This document shows positions 35,316-44,400 of a DNA stretch of 64,000 nt, piece by piece. Origin of the DNA: Dolichospermum planctonicum (GTDB lineage Bacteria > Cyanobacteriota > Cyanobacteriia > Cyanobacteriales > Nostocaceae). Every line of letters starts with the position of its first letter. Positions within the stretch are counted from its first letter, which is position 1. Position numbers and translations under genes: made by a program. Under the pieces are notes generated by a model that was given only the letters and a program-made list of their open reading frames with translations, did not search any database and was not told the origin of the DNA. Location of the stretch: the NCBI RefSeq assembly GCF_005402965.1, contig NZ_BJCF01000014.1:25124-89123 (forward strand), in the 5' to 3' direction.

Positions 35316-36098
35316 TTAGAGATTATTGAGATCAATACCTTTAGCTGCTAATTTTGCTAATAGGTCTTGATAATTTTTGTGTTCTTGGTCGGCACGTTCT
35401 TTTTCTTGTTCAGCACGTTGTTGTTCTTGTTCAGCACGTTGTTGTTCTTGTTCAGCACGTTGTTGTTCTTGTTCAGCACGTTCTTTTTCTTTGTCGGCAC
35501 GTTCCTTTTCTTCTTCGACACGTTGATTTAATTCCACAGATGTGAGAAACTTACCGCCATGAGGATAATAAATTTCTAAGTTATCTGCTGTGAGTTTAAA
35601 ACGTATGTCTAAACGCGGGCTGACCCAATTATTAATATCCTCAATTGCCTCTAAACATTCTTGTTCAAGAATAAATCCTGTTAATTCAATTGTATCTGGA
35701 TTGTATATATAATACTCTTCTACTCCATAACGTTGATAAAAGAGGATTTTTTTGGCCATTTCTTTGGTAGTATTTCCCGGAGATAGGATTTCAAATACCA
35801 CTTGGGGAGGAATATTATTTTCTTGCCATTGTTTATAAGAACCTCTGTCACCTTTGGGTCTTCCAAACACCACCATGACATCAGGCGCTTGTCGGGTTTT
35901 TACACTTCCTTCTACAGGATACCAAAGTAAATCACCCGCTATAAATACATCATCGTTTGGGGCGAATAGTATTTCTAAATTTTCCTTAATTTTAACAATC
36001 CATTCATATTGTTTAGTATTATCGGACATAAGGTTGCCATCACTATCAGGGTAGATGATTTCTGGTTTGATTTCTGGTGGTATAAGTTGCTGTACCAT
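35316..36098 (-). CDS. Uma2-family protein with C-terminal coiled coil
   Basis: A 260-residue protein. Residues about 20-190 form the Uma2 core: APDVMVVFGRPKGDR (D), PPQVVFEILSPGNTTKEMAKKI (E...K), FYQRYGVEEYYIYNPD. A long charged coiled coil with repeated EQEQQRA units follows at about residues 192-245. The heptad-like repeats are 21 bp in DNA. Coiled-coil-tailed Uma2 proteins are common in Nostocales. Function unknown. Confidence 0.85.
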   Translation of the reverse strand: MVQQLIPPEIKPEIIYPDSDGNLMSDNTKQYEWIVKIKENLEILFAPNDDVFIAGDLLWYPVEGSVKTRQAPDVMVVFGRPKGDRGSYKQWQENNIPPQVVFEILSPGNTTKEMAKKILFYQRYGVEEYYIYNPDTIELTGFILEQECLEAIEDINNWVSPRLDIRFKLTADNLEIYYPHGGKFLTSVELNQRVEEEKERADKEKERAEQEQQRAEQEQQRAEQEQQRAEQEKERADQEHKNYQDLLAKLAAKGIDLNNL

Positions 36099-36287
36099 AT
36101 CTAAATCTCCATTTTACCAAAGGTAAATAAAGTTTTGAACACAAGCAGTGGCACTGATGAATATATTAACAATTATAGTGATTTGCGATCGCTTTGCGTT
36201 TTTTTGAACCCCTAAACAAACTCCGTAGTTATTGCACTTGGCAAGTCCCGAATTTATGGAAGAAATCCGGGATTTTGTGCTTAAATT

Positions 36288-37733
36288 TTAAAGAGTGCCA
36301 AAACCTTTTTTCTTTTTCTCTTTCTTTTTCTTCGCTGGTGCTGCGCCCCCAGGATAACCGCGCCAGCCCGGTGCCGGGCGATTTCCTGCGGCTAAAGGAT
36401 TTCCACCCCCAAACATTCCTGGCATACCGGGGATGCCACCCTGTCCCATTTGCTGCATGAGCGATCGCATTTTTTGAAAGTCCGCCACTAGTTTGCTTAC
36501 ATCCGCTTCTCTGTATCCAGAACCAGATGCTATTCTCTTTCTCCGACTGGGAGAACTAGATAATAAATCTGGATCACGTCTCTCTTTTCCGGTCATGGAA
36601 TTGATCATCGCTTCACAGCGTTTTAGCTGGGTTTCTCCCTGCTTTAACTGGTCATCGGAAAGCTTATTCATACCCGGAATCATCTTCATGATTCCTCCTA
36701 ATGACCCCATATTCTTCAACAACCGCATTTGCTTGAGAAAGTCAGTAAAATCAAATTTCGCTGACAGGATTTTCTCCTGCATTTTCTCCGCGTCTGCCAA
36801 ATCTATCTCTTCTTGGGCTTTTTCTACTAGGGTGAGAACATCCCCCATGCCCAAAATCCGCGAAGCCATGCGTTCCGGGTAAAATGGCTGCAAGGCCTCG
36901 ACTTTTTCCCCCACACCCACAAATTTAATCGGCGCGCCGGAAATTTGCCGCACAGATAACGCTGCACCACCTCGGCTATCCCCGTCCATTTTTGTCAGGA
37001 TTGCCCCTGTAATACCAATTTTATCATGGAAGCTGCGCGTTAGATTTGCCGCTTCTTGCCCGGTCATTGCGTCCACAACCAGCAAGGTTTCGTCGGGTTC
37101 AACTACCTGTTTAATACGGGCTAATTCCGCCATCATCCCTTCGTCTATTTGCAACCGTCCGGCAGTATCAATAATTACTGTATTTATGCCTTCTGCTCTG
37201 GCGCGTTCCACACCCTGACGGGCAATTTCTACGGGGTCTGCCTCAATTCCCAGTTCAAAAACTGGTACGTCAATTTGCTTACCCAGAGTGATTAATTGAT
37301 CAATTGCTGCGGGACGATAAATATCCGTAGCCACTAATAAGCAACTACGCTCTTGTTTGCGTAAATGTAAGGCTAATTTGGCTGTGGCTGTGGTTTTCCC
37401 GGTCCCTTGTAAACCAGCCATTAACACAACGGTGGTTTTCCCTGTAACTTCTGCTAAGGGAACATTTTCCTCTCCCATGACCCGCACCAGTTCATCATAA
37501 ACAATTTTGATGAATTGTTGGTCAGGACGCACACCGCTGATAACTTCAGCCCCTTGTGCTTTGGTTTCAACTTCGCTAATAAAATCTTTAACGACTTGAA
37601 GATTAACATCTGCTTCCAACAAAGCCCGACGCACTTCCCGTAAAGCGTCTTGAATGTTAGATTTTGATATTTTATCCTGTCCTCGCAGTTTTTTCCAGGC
37701 GGATTCTAAACGGTCAGATAGTGCATCAAACAT
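36288..37733 (-). CDS. ffh: Signal recognition particle protein (Ffh/SRP54)
   Basis: The GTPase that binds 4.5S-type RNA and hydrophobic signal sequences and targets ribosomes to FtsY. The 481-residue protein has an N domain (MFDALSDRLESAWKKL), G-domain motifs AGLQGTGKTTATAKLA (near 110), DTAGRL (near 190), TKMDGDSRGG (near 250), and a Met-rich M domain ending in a lysine-rich tail. It is usually followed by rpsP in cyanobacteria; here a 6.4-kb block separates them. Confidence 0.97.
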   Translation of the reverse strand: MFDALSDRLESAWKKLRGQDKISKSNIQDALREVRRALLEADVNLQVVKDFISEVETKAQGAEVISGVRPDQQFIKIVYDELVRVMGEENVPLAEVTGKTTVVLMAGLQGTGKTTATAKLALHLRKQERSCLLVATDIYRPAAIDQLITLGKQIDVPVFELGIEADPVEIARQGVERARAEGINTVIIDTAGRLQIDEGMMAELARIKQVVEPDETLLVVDAMTGQEAANLTRSFHDKIGITGAILTKMDGDSRGGAALSVRQISGAPIKFVGVGEKVEALQPFYPERMASRILGMGDVLTLVEKAQEEIDLADAEKMQEKILSAKFDFTDFLKQMRLLKNMGSLGGIMKMIPGMNKLSDDQLKQGETQLKRCEAMINSMTGKERRDPDLLSSSPSRRKRIASGSGYREADVSKLVADFQKMRSLMQQMGQGGIPGMPGMFGGGNPLAAGNRPAPGWRGYPGGAAPAKKKKEKKKKGFGTL

Positions 37734-38007
37734 AGTTCAGTTACAATGTAGTTAGTCTGTTGAGAATATTTGGTAAGTTTTTCAGGATCTTCAATACCCA
37801 GCTTATCCGACTCTAGCAGTCCATTGATCTGGTAAACTGTAATTTTCAAAGTCTGGTAGTCAGTAATAGATGTCCTCTTACGTAGAAAAATTTAAAAATA
37901 ACTACTCAAGAACACATAGAACACGGATAAACAAGGGTGGGAAATTATTTCTCTCTGATTGCTATTCATGAAAAAGAAAAAATTTCGCATTTTAAGAGTT
38001 AAAGGTA

Positions 38008-38036
38008 TTGACTTGTGCTGGGGAATTTGGTATAAT
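38008..38036 (+). promoter_or_regulatory. Near-consensus sigma70 promoter without a gene
   Basis: TTGACT (38008-38013) and TATAAT (38031-38036) are separated by exactly 17 nt. A consensus this good is striking in this AT-rich context, and the only gene downstream on the plus strand is over 2 kb away. thiO just beyond it is on the opposite strand. Confidence 0.6.
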
Positions 38037-38042
38037 GGATTC

Positions 38043-38134
38043 TGATAAGGAAGAACTATCTTGCAGTAATTGTATTTAATTATAGAAATCGCTATACTTC
38101 AGATCCCAGACTTCTTGAAGAAATCCGGGGTCTG
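38043..38134 (+). ncRNA. Candidate small RNA
   Basis: A transcript from the promoter above would start near 38043 and could end after the stem-loop 38100-38134 (CAGATCCC...GGGGTCTG outer stem, with GACTTC/GAAATC inside). No open frame of note is present. The hairpin lacks a T-run and is related to other hairpins in the window, so the transcript end is uncertain. Purely inferred; it would also run opposite to the end of thiO. Confidence 0.3.
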
Positions 38135-38157
38135 ATGGACTAGGAATATAGGAAAAT

Positions 38158-39327
38158 TTAAGAATGAGAATCTTGGGGTAAAATCATTTCTCGAATGGCT
38201 GTGGCTGTGGCTGGGGCGAGTAAAACACCATTGCGATAGTGTCCCGTAGCCAGAAGAACATTAGTAAAACCCGGTAACTTATCAATAACTGGTGCTGGTC
38301 GTCCTTCAGGACGGGGACGCAGTCCCGACCAAGTGCGGAGAACCTTAGCGGCGGCTAAATCTGGGGTAAAAGCGATCGCTTGTTGTCTAACAGCATCTAA
38401 TAATTCTTGATTTGGCGGTATTTGGTCTTGATCATTAGGAAATTCTACCGTTGCACCAACCCAATAATCACCATTGCCCATGGGGACAATATGCACATCA
38501 TTACCAGTAATCACCGGTTGAAAATCAGGATTTCCTAAAGTCCGTCCTAAACTTAGATATAAAGCTTGTCCCAGTACCGGACGGATATTTACCATCTGAT
38601 CTAATTTTGCAGTTAAAGCCGTTGAACCCAAACCCGCAGACATGATAAACCAATCAGCGGTGACTTTACCCTGTGTAGTTTCAATAAAATTACATTTGTG
38701 TGCTTCTCCCAATCCTTTTTTGATGTGTAAGGGTGTTGGGGGGGGAGGAGGTGGGGTTTCTGTACCCGTAACAGACACACCAAATTGAAAATTTACCCCA
38801 TTGCGTTGGGCGGCATCTACTAAAGCTAAAGTTAAAGCTGTAGCATTTAATTGTAGATCTTGGGGAGAATAGACAGCCCCAATACTTTGGGGATAATTAA
38901 CCTGGGGGCAATATTTTCCGAGTTGTTCTTGATCCCAAACTTGTAATTGCCAACCTTGGGATTGACGAATTTCCCGCAATTGTTCCCATTCTGAAAGTAC
39001 CTCAACGCCACTTTCTAGGGGACGCTCTAAATTTTCCGATAACAACATGACGATTCCTTGCCGGTTACAGGGGATTTTCCGCCCCGTAATTGCTTCTAAT
39101 TCAGGAATCAAAGTTCCATAGCGTTGGATACTACTTTCTCGCATTCGCCAAGCAATACCCTTAGTTTTACTGCTAATTACACCCATTAATACACCGAGGG
39201 CGGCGCTAGTAGAACCTTGTGCCGGTTGTTTTTGCTCAAAAACAGTGATATTTAAACCTTTAACTTGGCTCAGTTCATAGGCGATCGCCGCCCCAACCAC
39301 ACCACAACCGATAATTACTACATTCAT
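38158..39327 (-). CDS. thiO: Glycine oxidase ThiO (FAD-dependent, DAO family)
   Basis: A 389-residue flavoprotein with an N-terminal FAD-binding motif VVIIGCGVVGAAIAYELS and the family segments GSTSAALGVLMG, GAVYSPQDLQLNATALTLAL, YWVGATVEF, and the C-terminal LRPRPEGRPAPVIDKLPG, LLATGHYRNGVLLAP. It oxidises glycine to dehydroglycine for the thiazole part of thiamine. A low-complexity insert about residues 193-215 (TPPPPPPTPLHIKKGLGEA) is unusual for the family and includes a run of eight G in the plus-strand DNA near 38738-38745. The thiG partner is not in the window. Confidence 0.85.
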   Translation of the reverse strand: MNVVIIGCGVVGAAIAYELSQVKGLNITVFEQKQPAQGSTSAALGVLMGVISSKTKGIAWRMRESSIQRYGTLIPELEAITGRKIPCNRQGIVMLLSENLERPLESGVEVLSEWEQLREIRQSQGWQLQVWDQEQLGKYCPQVNYPQSIGAVYSPQDLQLNATALTLALVDAAQRNGVNFQFGVSVTGTETPPPPPPTPLHIKKGLGEAHKCNFIETTQGKVTADWFIMSAGLGSTALTAKLDQMVNIRPVLGQALYLSLGRTLGNPDFQPVITGNDVHIVPMGNGDYWVGATVEFPNDQDQIPPNQELLDAVRQQAIAFTPDLAAAKVLRTWSGLRPRPEGRPAPVIDKLPGFTNVLLATGHYRNGVLLAPATATAIREMILPQDSHS

Positions 39328-39530
39328 GGTTTTCGCACTTGAGTCAGGGGTGAAGAATGAAAAGTCTTCCTCTCCACCCTATCACTCCATCACCCTAGCA
39401 TTTTGTGATTCAAGACTCGAAAGCAGGCAGGAAGCAGGGAGTAGAGGGAGAATTATAATAAATTATATATATTTATTATTCTTTACCCTATTCCCTGTTT
39501 CCTCCTACCTGTTGCCTGTGGCCTTTTCCT

Positions 39531-39983
39531 TTAGCTACTTTTTTCGGGAACTAGTTCTAAGAACTTGTCAATATCCGCAAAAGCTTGTTTGTAATTACTC
39601 AAAGCCTGACTGGTATTGCCAACGGTAGCAGATTGGTCTATTTTTACTAAGTCATTCAACAAATCTTTAATGATTTGTCTTGCCTTTCCCTGGGACTGCT
39701 GTGCCAAATTGGGGACTACATAAGTCATATTTAACTTAGCTTCCGTCATCGGTCCATGGATAAAATTGCCGACTTTTATCCATTCACCCTCAGAAATCAA
39801 GCTTTTCAGTTCCCCTTGGCGATCAATTACCGCTTTAATTCCCGGAACATACTCCTGAATTTTAGCAACTTCCGCTGCTGTATAAGATGGTGGTAAAGTA
39901 GCAACACTAGGACCACCACAACCAATCAGGAATGTTGCTAATAATACGAAAATCAGTGAGAAAATAGAACGTTGACGCACCAT
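39531..39983 (-). CDS. psbQ: Photosystem II lipoprotein PsbQ (CyanoQ)
   Basis: A 150-residue protein with a lipoprotein signal (hydrophobic stretch, then LIGC with Cys22) and a helical body with YTAAEVAKIQEYVPGIKAVIDRQ, WIKVGNFIHGPMTEA and LNDLVKIDQSATVGN, the CyanoQ pattern. It sits on the lumenal side of photosystem II and stabilises the oxygen-evolving complex. It is downstream of no other photosystem gene here. The gap to thiO (39328-39530) has no gene. Confidence 0.93.
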   Translation of the reverse strand: MVRQRSIFSLIFVLLATFLIGCGGPSVATLPPSYTAAEVAKIQEYVPGIKAVIDRQGELKSLISEGEWIKVGNFIHGPMTEAKLNMTYVVPNLAQQSQGKARQIIKDLLNDLVKIDQSATVGNTSQALSNYKQAFADIDKFLELVPEKSS

Positions 39984-40126
39984 AAATGGAAATTAATTTT
40001 TTCTTTGGTTGCCGATGAACAGTGTTATTTTAGATCGCTATGTAATCAACCGTTACAATTAACTTAGGTTTTTCTGTCTTTATCTTCATCTTCCCTCCAG
40101 GCTAACCGAATATAGGAGATTATTGA

Positions 40127-40555
40127 GTGAACGCAGCCGAACAAGCCACAAACGTCGAATTTGCCAGCAAAATTGCTACGGTGGTCAATTTGTTTAAATA
40201 CGAATTTCCTGATGTCAAATCTGATCTCAAACCCTGGCATAATGACCTGGAAACCAGAGAATTAGTAGATCCAGATTCCATTGACATCGGTTTTCACTTC
40301 CCAGGTGTCAGCAAATCTTGGCGCTGTCGCAGTATTTTAATTCAAATTCGATTTTATCAAGATCCCATCACTGATCACCGTCGCGCCATTGGTGTGGAAG
40401 CGGCTGGATTTGACCATCGTGGTGAAGTTTGGCGACTTTCTACGGTGGAAACCTGGAGTTTTATCGGTGATTCTGTACCTTTGGCTGTTGTTGGGGAAAA
40501 ACTCAAACAGGTTTGTCGGCAAATTTTAGAGGTGTTTAATCGGCCGAGTCAGTAA
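40127..40555 (+). CDS. Conserved cyanobacterial protein of unknown function
   Basis: A 142-residue soluble protein with GTG start preceded by AGGAG at 8 nt. Notable segments are DIGFHFPGVSKSWRCRSILIQIRF and AIGVEAAGFDHRGEVWRLSTVETW. The family is conserved in cyanobacteria; I do not know a function. It is divergent from psbQ and converges with the HigA gene, 29 nt away. Confidence 0.75.
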   Translation: MNAAEQATNVEFASKIATVVNLFKYEFPDVKSDLKPWHNDLETRELVDPDSIDIGFHFPGVSKSWRCRSILIQIRFYQDPITDHRRAIGVEAAGFDHRGEVWRLSTVETWSFIGDSVPLAVVGEKLKQVCRQILEVFNRPSQ

Positions 40556-40584
40556 AAATAACAGTAAAAATAATTAGTTTTTCT

Positions 40585-41700
40585 TTAGTTTTTCTGTTGA
40601 TCTAACGCCCATTCCCACCTTTGCTTTAAATCATTACAGTGATTAGAGGGTAAAACTTGATCATGTTGAAGTCTACCAACGACAATTCCCGGTGCAATAT
40701 CAATCTCATTAGCAAACTGGATAATATTGGTTTTACTAATTTGTGAAACTGAGTCCAGAAATCGTTGTAAATCTCCAGGAGGAATGAGTATATCCGCAGA
40801 GAATTTGTTAGCTTCCTGCTCTTTTTCTTGATCCTCAACGGAGATAATACCTGTTCCCTCAAGAAAGAAATCCCGCTTACCATGTAGTAAAATATGACCA
40901 GCTTCATGGAAGAATGTAAACCACAAATGATCATCAGTTTTATACCGCAAACTGAGTTGAATAAGGGCTTTGTCAGCATTCAACCAATGAGTTGCACCAC
41001 TAGTTCGCATTTTCGGAAGTTCTGGCAGAAAAACCACAGCTACACCAGCTTCTGCGCATAATTGTATTAATTTTGCTTGGAAAATTTCTGGTGGTTCTAA
41101 TGTGAGAGTACGGATTTTTTGTAGTGTCTCTTTAAACTTATTGGCATTGTAAGGAGCGCAAACAATTGCCGATGCTTCGATTTCTCCCCGACGTAACCAA
41201 GCAGATACAGCTTTAGGGTCGCTTTGAAATGCTTGAGATTGACGAAAATTTATATGATGATTCAACCATATACCCTCCCATTGTTCAGGGGAGGCGACGG
41301 CGAAAAAATTTAACACTTCCCGCAGTTGCTCTACTTTATCCCCACAGCGGCGAATCCAGCCAGATTTAATCATAGCTGTGACAGGAATTTCTTTCAGCCA
41401 GGGTACTTGTTTTGCTAAACGCTTTTTTTCTTCCTTTTGTGCTAAAAATTCCCGGTAATGTCGTTCGTGATTGTTCCAAAAACTGGCTGGGATATTGAAT
41501 ACCCGTTCTAGTTGCAATGCTGTTTCTGGGGTAATTGCGGCTTTACCCTTAATAATTTCATTAATTGTTTTTTTTGGTCTTCCTGTCCGTTCAGCCAGTT
41601 CTGCTTGGGTCATACCCCTATCTTCCAGCACTTCCAACAGGGTATCCCCCGGAGGTGAAACGTAATCTGGATTGTACCGATTTTGGATCTTACTTTCCAT
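40585..41700 (-). CDS. higA: HigA-type antitoxin fused to ImmA/IrrE metallopeptidase
   Basis: A 371-residue protein with an N-terminal HTH of the HigA type (SPPGDTLLEVLEDRGMTQAELAERTGRP, KKTINEIIKGKAAIT; residues about 15-65). After a long linker comes a C-terminal ImmA/IrrE zinc-peptidase domain with the HExxH motif in FFHEAGHILLHG. It probably represses its own operon and may be inactivated by self-cleavage or cleave a regulator, as other ImmA/IrrE proteins do (inference). It overlaps the HigB-like toxin gene by 11 nt, the toxin being first, an order typical of higBA. Confidence 0.88.
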   Translation of the reverse strand: MESKIQNRYNPDYVSPPGDTLLEVLEDRGMTQAELAERTGRPKKTINEIIKGKAAITPETALQLERVFNIPASFWNNHERHYREFLAQKEEKKRLAKQVPWLKEIPVTAMIKSGWIRRCGDKVEQLREVLNFFAVASPEQWEGIWLNHHINFRQSQAFQSDPKAVSAWLRRGEIEASAIVCAPYNANKFKETLQKIRTLTLEPPEIFQAKLIQLCAEAGVAVVFLPELPKMRTSGATHWLNADKALIQLSLRYKTDDHLWFTFFHEAGHILLHGKRDFFLEGTGIISVEDQEKEQEANKFSADILIPPGDLQRFLDSVSQISKTNIIQFANEIDIAPGIVVGRLQHDQVLPSNHCNDLKQRWEWALDQQKN

Positions 41701-42028
41701 GATAATTCTCCACGCCGATTATTTTTACGGTAGTTACTTGATTCCAGTCGAGACCACCATCTAATTTGGTGGGAATTGGGTGATTTGCAGGTTCAAAGAT
41801 GAGTCTGTATGGATGATCCAAGTCAAGCGCTAATTGACCTGCTCGATCATGAACTAATTCGTGGCAACGTCCAGGAACATTTCGCATATCCTCTAGTACG
41901 TTGGCGTAAAGTAAGGAATTGAGCCGTTTTTGGATGCGTTTTGCTCGATCTGCACCATGATTTTTGACTAAAAGGCGTTGGTTATTGCACTCTTCTTCAA
42001 ATTTGCTATTCTCGAATACAATATCCAT
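41690..42028 (-). CDS. higB: HigB-type (RelE/ParE superfamily) toxin
   Basis: A 112-residue RelE-fold protein: YANVLEDMRNVPGRCHELVHDRAGQLALDLDHPYRLIFEPANHP and VTTVKIIGVENYHGK, with Arg and His at the C-terminal strand. Such toxins cut mRNA on the ribosome. It is followed by, and overlaps, the HigA-ImmA gene, giving a complete type II toxin-antitoxin unit. The region before it (42029-42174) is non-coding and should hold its promoter. Confidence 0.88.
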   Translation of the reverse strand: MDIVFENSKFEEECNNQRLLVKNHGADRAKRIQKRLNSLLYANVLEDMRNVPGRCHELVHDRAGQLALDLDHPYRLIFEPANHPIPTKLDGGLDWNQVTTVKIIGVENYHGK

Positions 42029-42174
42029 TATACCAATTTTTCATAAATATTGTTAACCTTTAAGGTTAAATATATTTTAGGCTTTAAATGCAAAAATAAC
42101 GGCAATAGCCCAGAAAAGAGGTTTAAATTCTTACATAATAGAACTCATGTACTAAATTAAAGTCTGACTCAAAA

Positions 42175-42603
42175 TTACTCATGATCAGCTTTGCAACTAC
42201 CATCTAGACAGTATACTGATTGATAGGTTTGAGAACGCTTCCCAAACAATGTATAACGATGATCCCGAATTTGTTCATAAAACCTATCCCCTGCCCATTT
42301 CATCCCCGGTAACGCCCGATACGCATCCACAAATATACTACCCAAAGGCAATAGTCGTCCAATTTCCTCAGCAGCATTACTACCTTGCCAACGTTTCTCT
42401 GTGGCATTACTATCAATTAAAATCATCCCCTGTTGACAATCTATTGAAGTAATTCCCCATTGGCATAATGTCTCTTCATCTTGCATAGAAACGTAGCGAA
42501 ACAGTTTCCCTTGGTCTAAAGTTTCCAACAATTGGACTAAAGTTACACAAAGATTACAGTTGCCATCATAGATCACGTAGTAGTTCATAAAATTATTAGC
42601 CAT
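42175..42603 (-). CDS. DCC-family (DUF393) thiol-disulfide oxidoreductase-like protein
   Basis: A 142-residue protein whose N-terminus has the family's defining YDGNCNLC motif (Cys-x-x-Cys). Segments LLPLGSIFVDAYRALPG, GDRFYEQIRDHRYTLFGKR follow. The DCC family is thioredoxin-like and thought to be a redox protein of membranes or electron transfer; its target is unknown. Two ATG codons five apart are possible starts. Confidence 0.85.
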   Translation of the reverse strand: MANNFMNYYVIYDGNCNLCVTLVQLLETLDQGKLFRYVSMQDEETLCQWGITSIDCQQGMILIDSNATEKRWQGSNAAEEIGRLLPLGSIFVDAYRALPGMKWAGDRFYEQIRDHRYTLFGKRSQTYQSVYCLDGSCKADHE

Positions 42604-42737
42604 AGTATATTTTTGGTAAGTATCTTACTTTTTAGTGTGTATTTGGGAATTTACCTGTAACTACTTTACTATATAAACAGATGAAAAATATTTATTATCT
42701 GGTACAAACAACTAACTATTAATAGTAAGGTGGAATC

Positions 42738-43454
42738 ATGACTCAAAATACCATTAATTATGTAATTCATGATGGCGATGCCCGTGGACATTATCATATT
42801 GACTGGCTCAATAGTTATCATACATTTTCTTTTAGCAGTTTTTATGATCCCAAGCGGATGGGATTCCGTTCTTTGCGAGTAATTAATGATGATCGCATTG
42901 CTGCTGGTGCAGGATTTCCCACTCATGGACATAAGGATATGGAAATTCTTACTTATGTTTTATCCGGTGCAGTTGAACATAAGGATAGTTTAGGCACAGG
43001 TGCGGTAATTCTTCCTGGTGAAGCACAGGTTATGAGTGCGGGAACGGGAATTATGCACAGTGAATTTAATCCTTCTCAAACAGAAGAATTACATTTACTG
43101 CAAATCTGGATTTTACCAAATCAGCAAGGACTAAAACCTAGATATGCACAAAAAGCTTTTCCTATAGAAGAAAAGCGGGGAAAACTGCGGTTAATTGCGG
43201 CTGAAGATGGACGAGATGGGGCTGTAATTATTCACCAAGACCTATCCTTATATGCGGGAATTTTAGCACCAGGTGAGGTGGTAAATTATCACGTTCAAAA
43301 TCATCGTTATGCTTGGTTACAAATAGCTAAAGGTGAAGTAGTTTTTAATAATCATAAATTAAAAGCAGGAGATGGTGTAGAAATTACAGGAGAAGAAAAA
43401 TTAACAATTAGCAGTAATTCAAATGGGGAAATATTACTGTTTGATTTAAGTTAA
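42738..43454 (+). CDS. Pirin-family bicupin protein
   Basis: A 238-residue cupin: DWLNSYHTFSFSSFYDPKRMGF, DDRIAAGAGFPTHGHKDMEILTYVLSGAVEHKDSLG (metal-binding His-x-His, Glu, His), AGTGIMHSEFNP. The C-terminal cupin lacks a full set of metal ligands, as usual. Such proteins (YhhW-like) can oxidise quercetin in vitro; the native substrate is unknown. AAGGTGG precedes the ATG by 6 nt. It converges with the CDF transporter gene. Confidence 0.92.
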   Translation: MTQNTINYVIHDGDARGHYHIDWLNSYHTFSFSSFYDPKRMGFRSLRVINDDRIAAGAGFPTHGHKDMEILTYVLSGAVEHKDSLGTGAVILPGEAQVMSAGTGIMHSEFNPSQTEELHLLQIWILPNQQGLKPRYAQKAFPIEEKRGKLRLIAAEDGRDGAVIIHQDLSLYAGILAPGEVVNYHVQNHRYAWLQIAKGEVVFNNHKLKAGDGVEITGEEKLTISSNSNGEILLFDLS

Positions 43455-43503
43455 AATACAGACTAGTATCGGCGAAAGTCAAAAGTTAAACCGAAAACAG
43501 TGT

Positions 43504-44400
43504 TTATTCAGATTCAAAGGTTATGCGCTCAGACTGATATGCGGGTGGTTCAACATGAATTAAAATCCTGACTGGACTGAAACGTTCTTCTAGTTGTCTT
43601 TCTACTTCTTCGGTGATAATATGAGCAGTCTCTACATCGCGTGCATCTACAATTAAGTGCATTTCTATAAATACTTGACGACCGATGACACCACGGGAGG
43701 CGATATCATGACAGTTAATGACACCAGGTACGGAAACTGCAATTGTATGAATTATTTCTGGAGCGATCGCCATTTGGTCTACCAGCCAAGGTAAATTTTC
43801 TTTTAAAACTGACCAACCACTCCAAAATACCAGTAAAGCCACTGGGAAAGCCAGTAGGACATCTAACAACTGATAACCCAACCAAACCCCAATTAAACCA
43901 CCGATAACGGAGATTGTCACCCACACATCACTCATGGTATGGGTAGCATCAGCGACTAAAATGGAACTACCGACTCTTCTCCCGACATTGCGCTCATAAA
44001 AGGCGACAAAAATATTTACTCCTAACACAATCAGTAATAACCACAGTTCTATAGGTGATACTCTCACAGGTTCACCACCTTTGATAATTCTTTCTACTGC
44101 ACCTTGGACAATTTCAAAACAGGCTATACCTAAAAATGCAGCGATACCTAAAGCCCCCACTGCTTCAAATTTATTGTGTCCATAAGGATGCTCTCGGTCT
44201 GGTAATGGTGAAGAAAACTTAATAGCAACTAATCCTAAGACATTATTAGCACTATCTGTCACACTATGTAAAGCATCCGCTAGTAAACTTAAAGAACCTG
44301 TCCAATAACCTACAACGACTTTTAAACCCATGACGAATACATTCAGCAGGAGAGTGATAATTAAAACTTTCCTAACTTCAGTGCGGTTATCGTAAGTCAT
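43504..44400 (-). CDS. Cation diffusion facilitator (CDF) transporter
   Basis: A 298-residue inner-membrane protein with six hydrophobic segments and the two CDF metal sites: SLLADALHSVTDSANN (HxxxD in TM2) and LVADATHTMSDVW (TM5). The C-terminal cytosolic domain has the ferredoxin-like VFIEMHLIVDARDVETAH...EVERQLEERF. It exports Zn2+, Co2+ or Fe2+ in exchange for protons; the substrate cannot be told. Divergent from the plus-strand genes to its right. Confidence 0.93.
   Translation of the reverse strand: MTYDNRTEVRKVLIITLLLNVFVMGLKVVVGYWTGSLSLLADALHSVTDSANNVLGLVAIKFSSPLPDREHPYGHNKFEAVGALGIAAFLGIACFEIVQGAVERIIKGGEPVRVSPIELWLLLIVLGVNIFVAFYERNVGRRVGSSILVADATHTMSDVWVTISVIGGLIGVWLGYQLLDVLLAFPVALLVFWSGWSVLKENLPWLVDQMAIAPEIIHTIAVSVPGVINCHDIASRGVIGRQVFIEMHLIVDARDVETAHIITEEVERQLEERFSPVRILIHVEPPAYQSERITFESE

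Larger units (their letters stand above)
37734..38157. other. Intergenic region between thiO and ffh
   Basis: A 424-nt gap without a protein gene. It contains a plus-strand promoter-like element at 38008-38036 and a hairpin at 38100-38134 (see their own entries). The section nearest ffh (37734-37900) shows no feature I can name, although it must contain the ffh promoter on the minus strand. Confidence 0.55.

Noticed and set aside
35354..35545. Plus-strand frame rich in Val-Leu-Gln-His repeats
   Set aside because: It is the antisense reading of the coiled-coil repeats of the Uma2 gene at 35316-36098.
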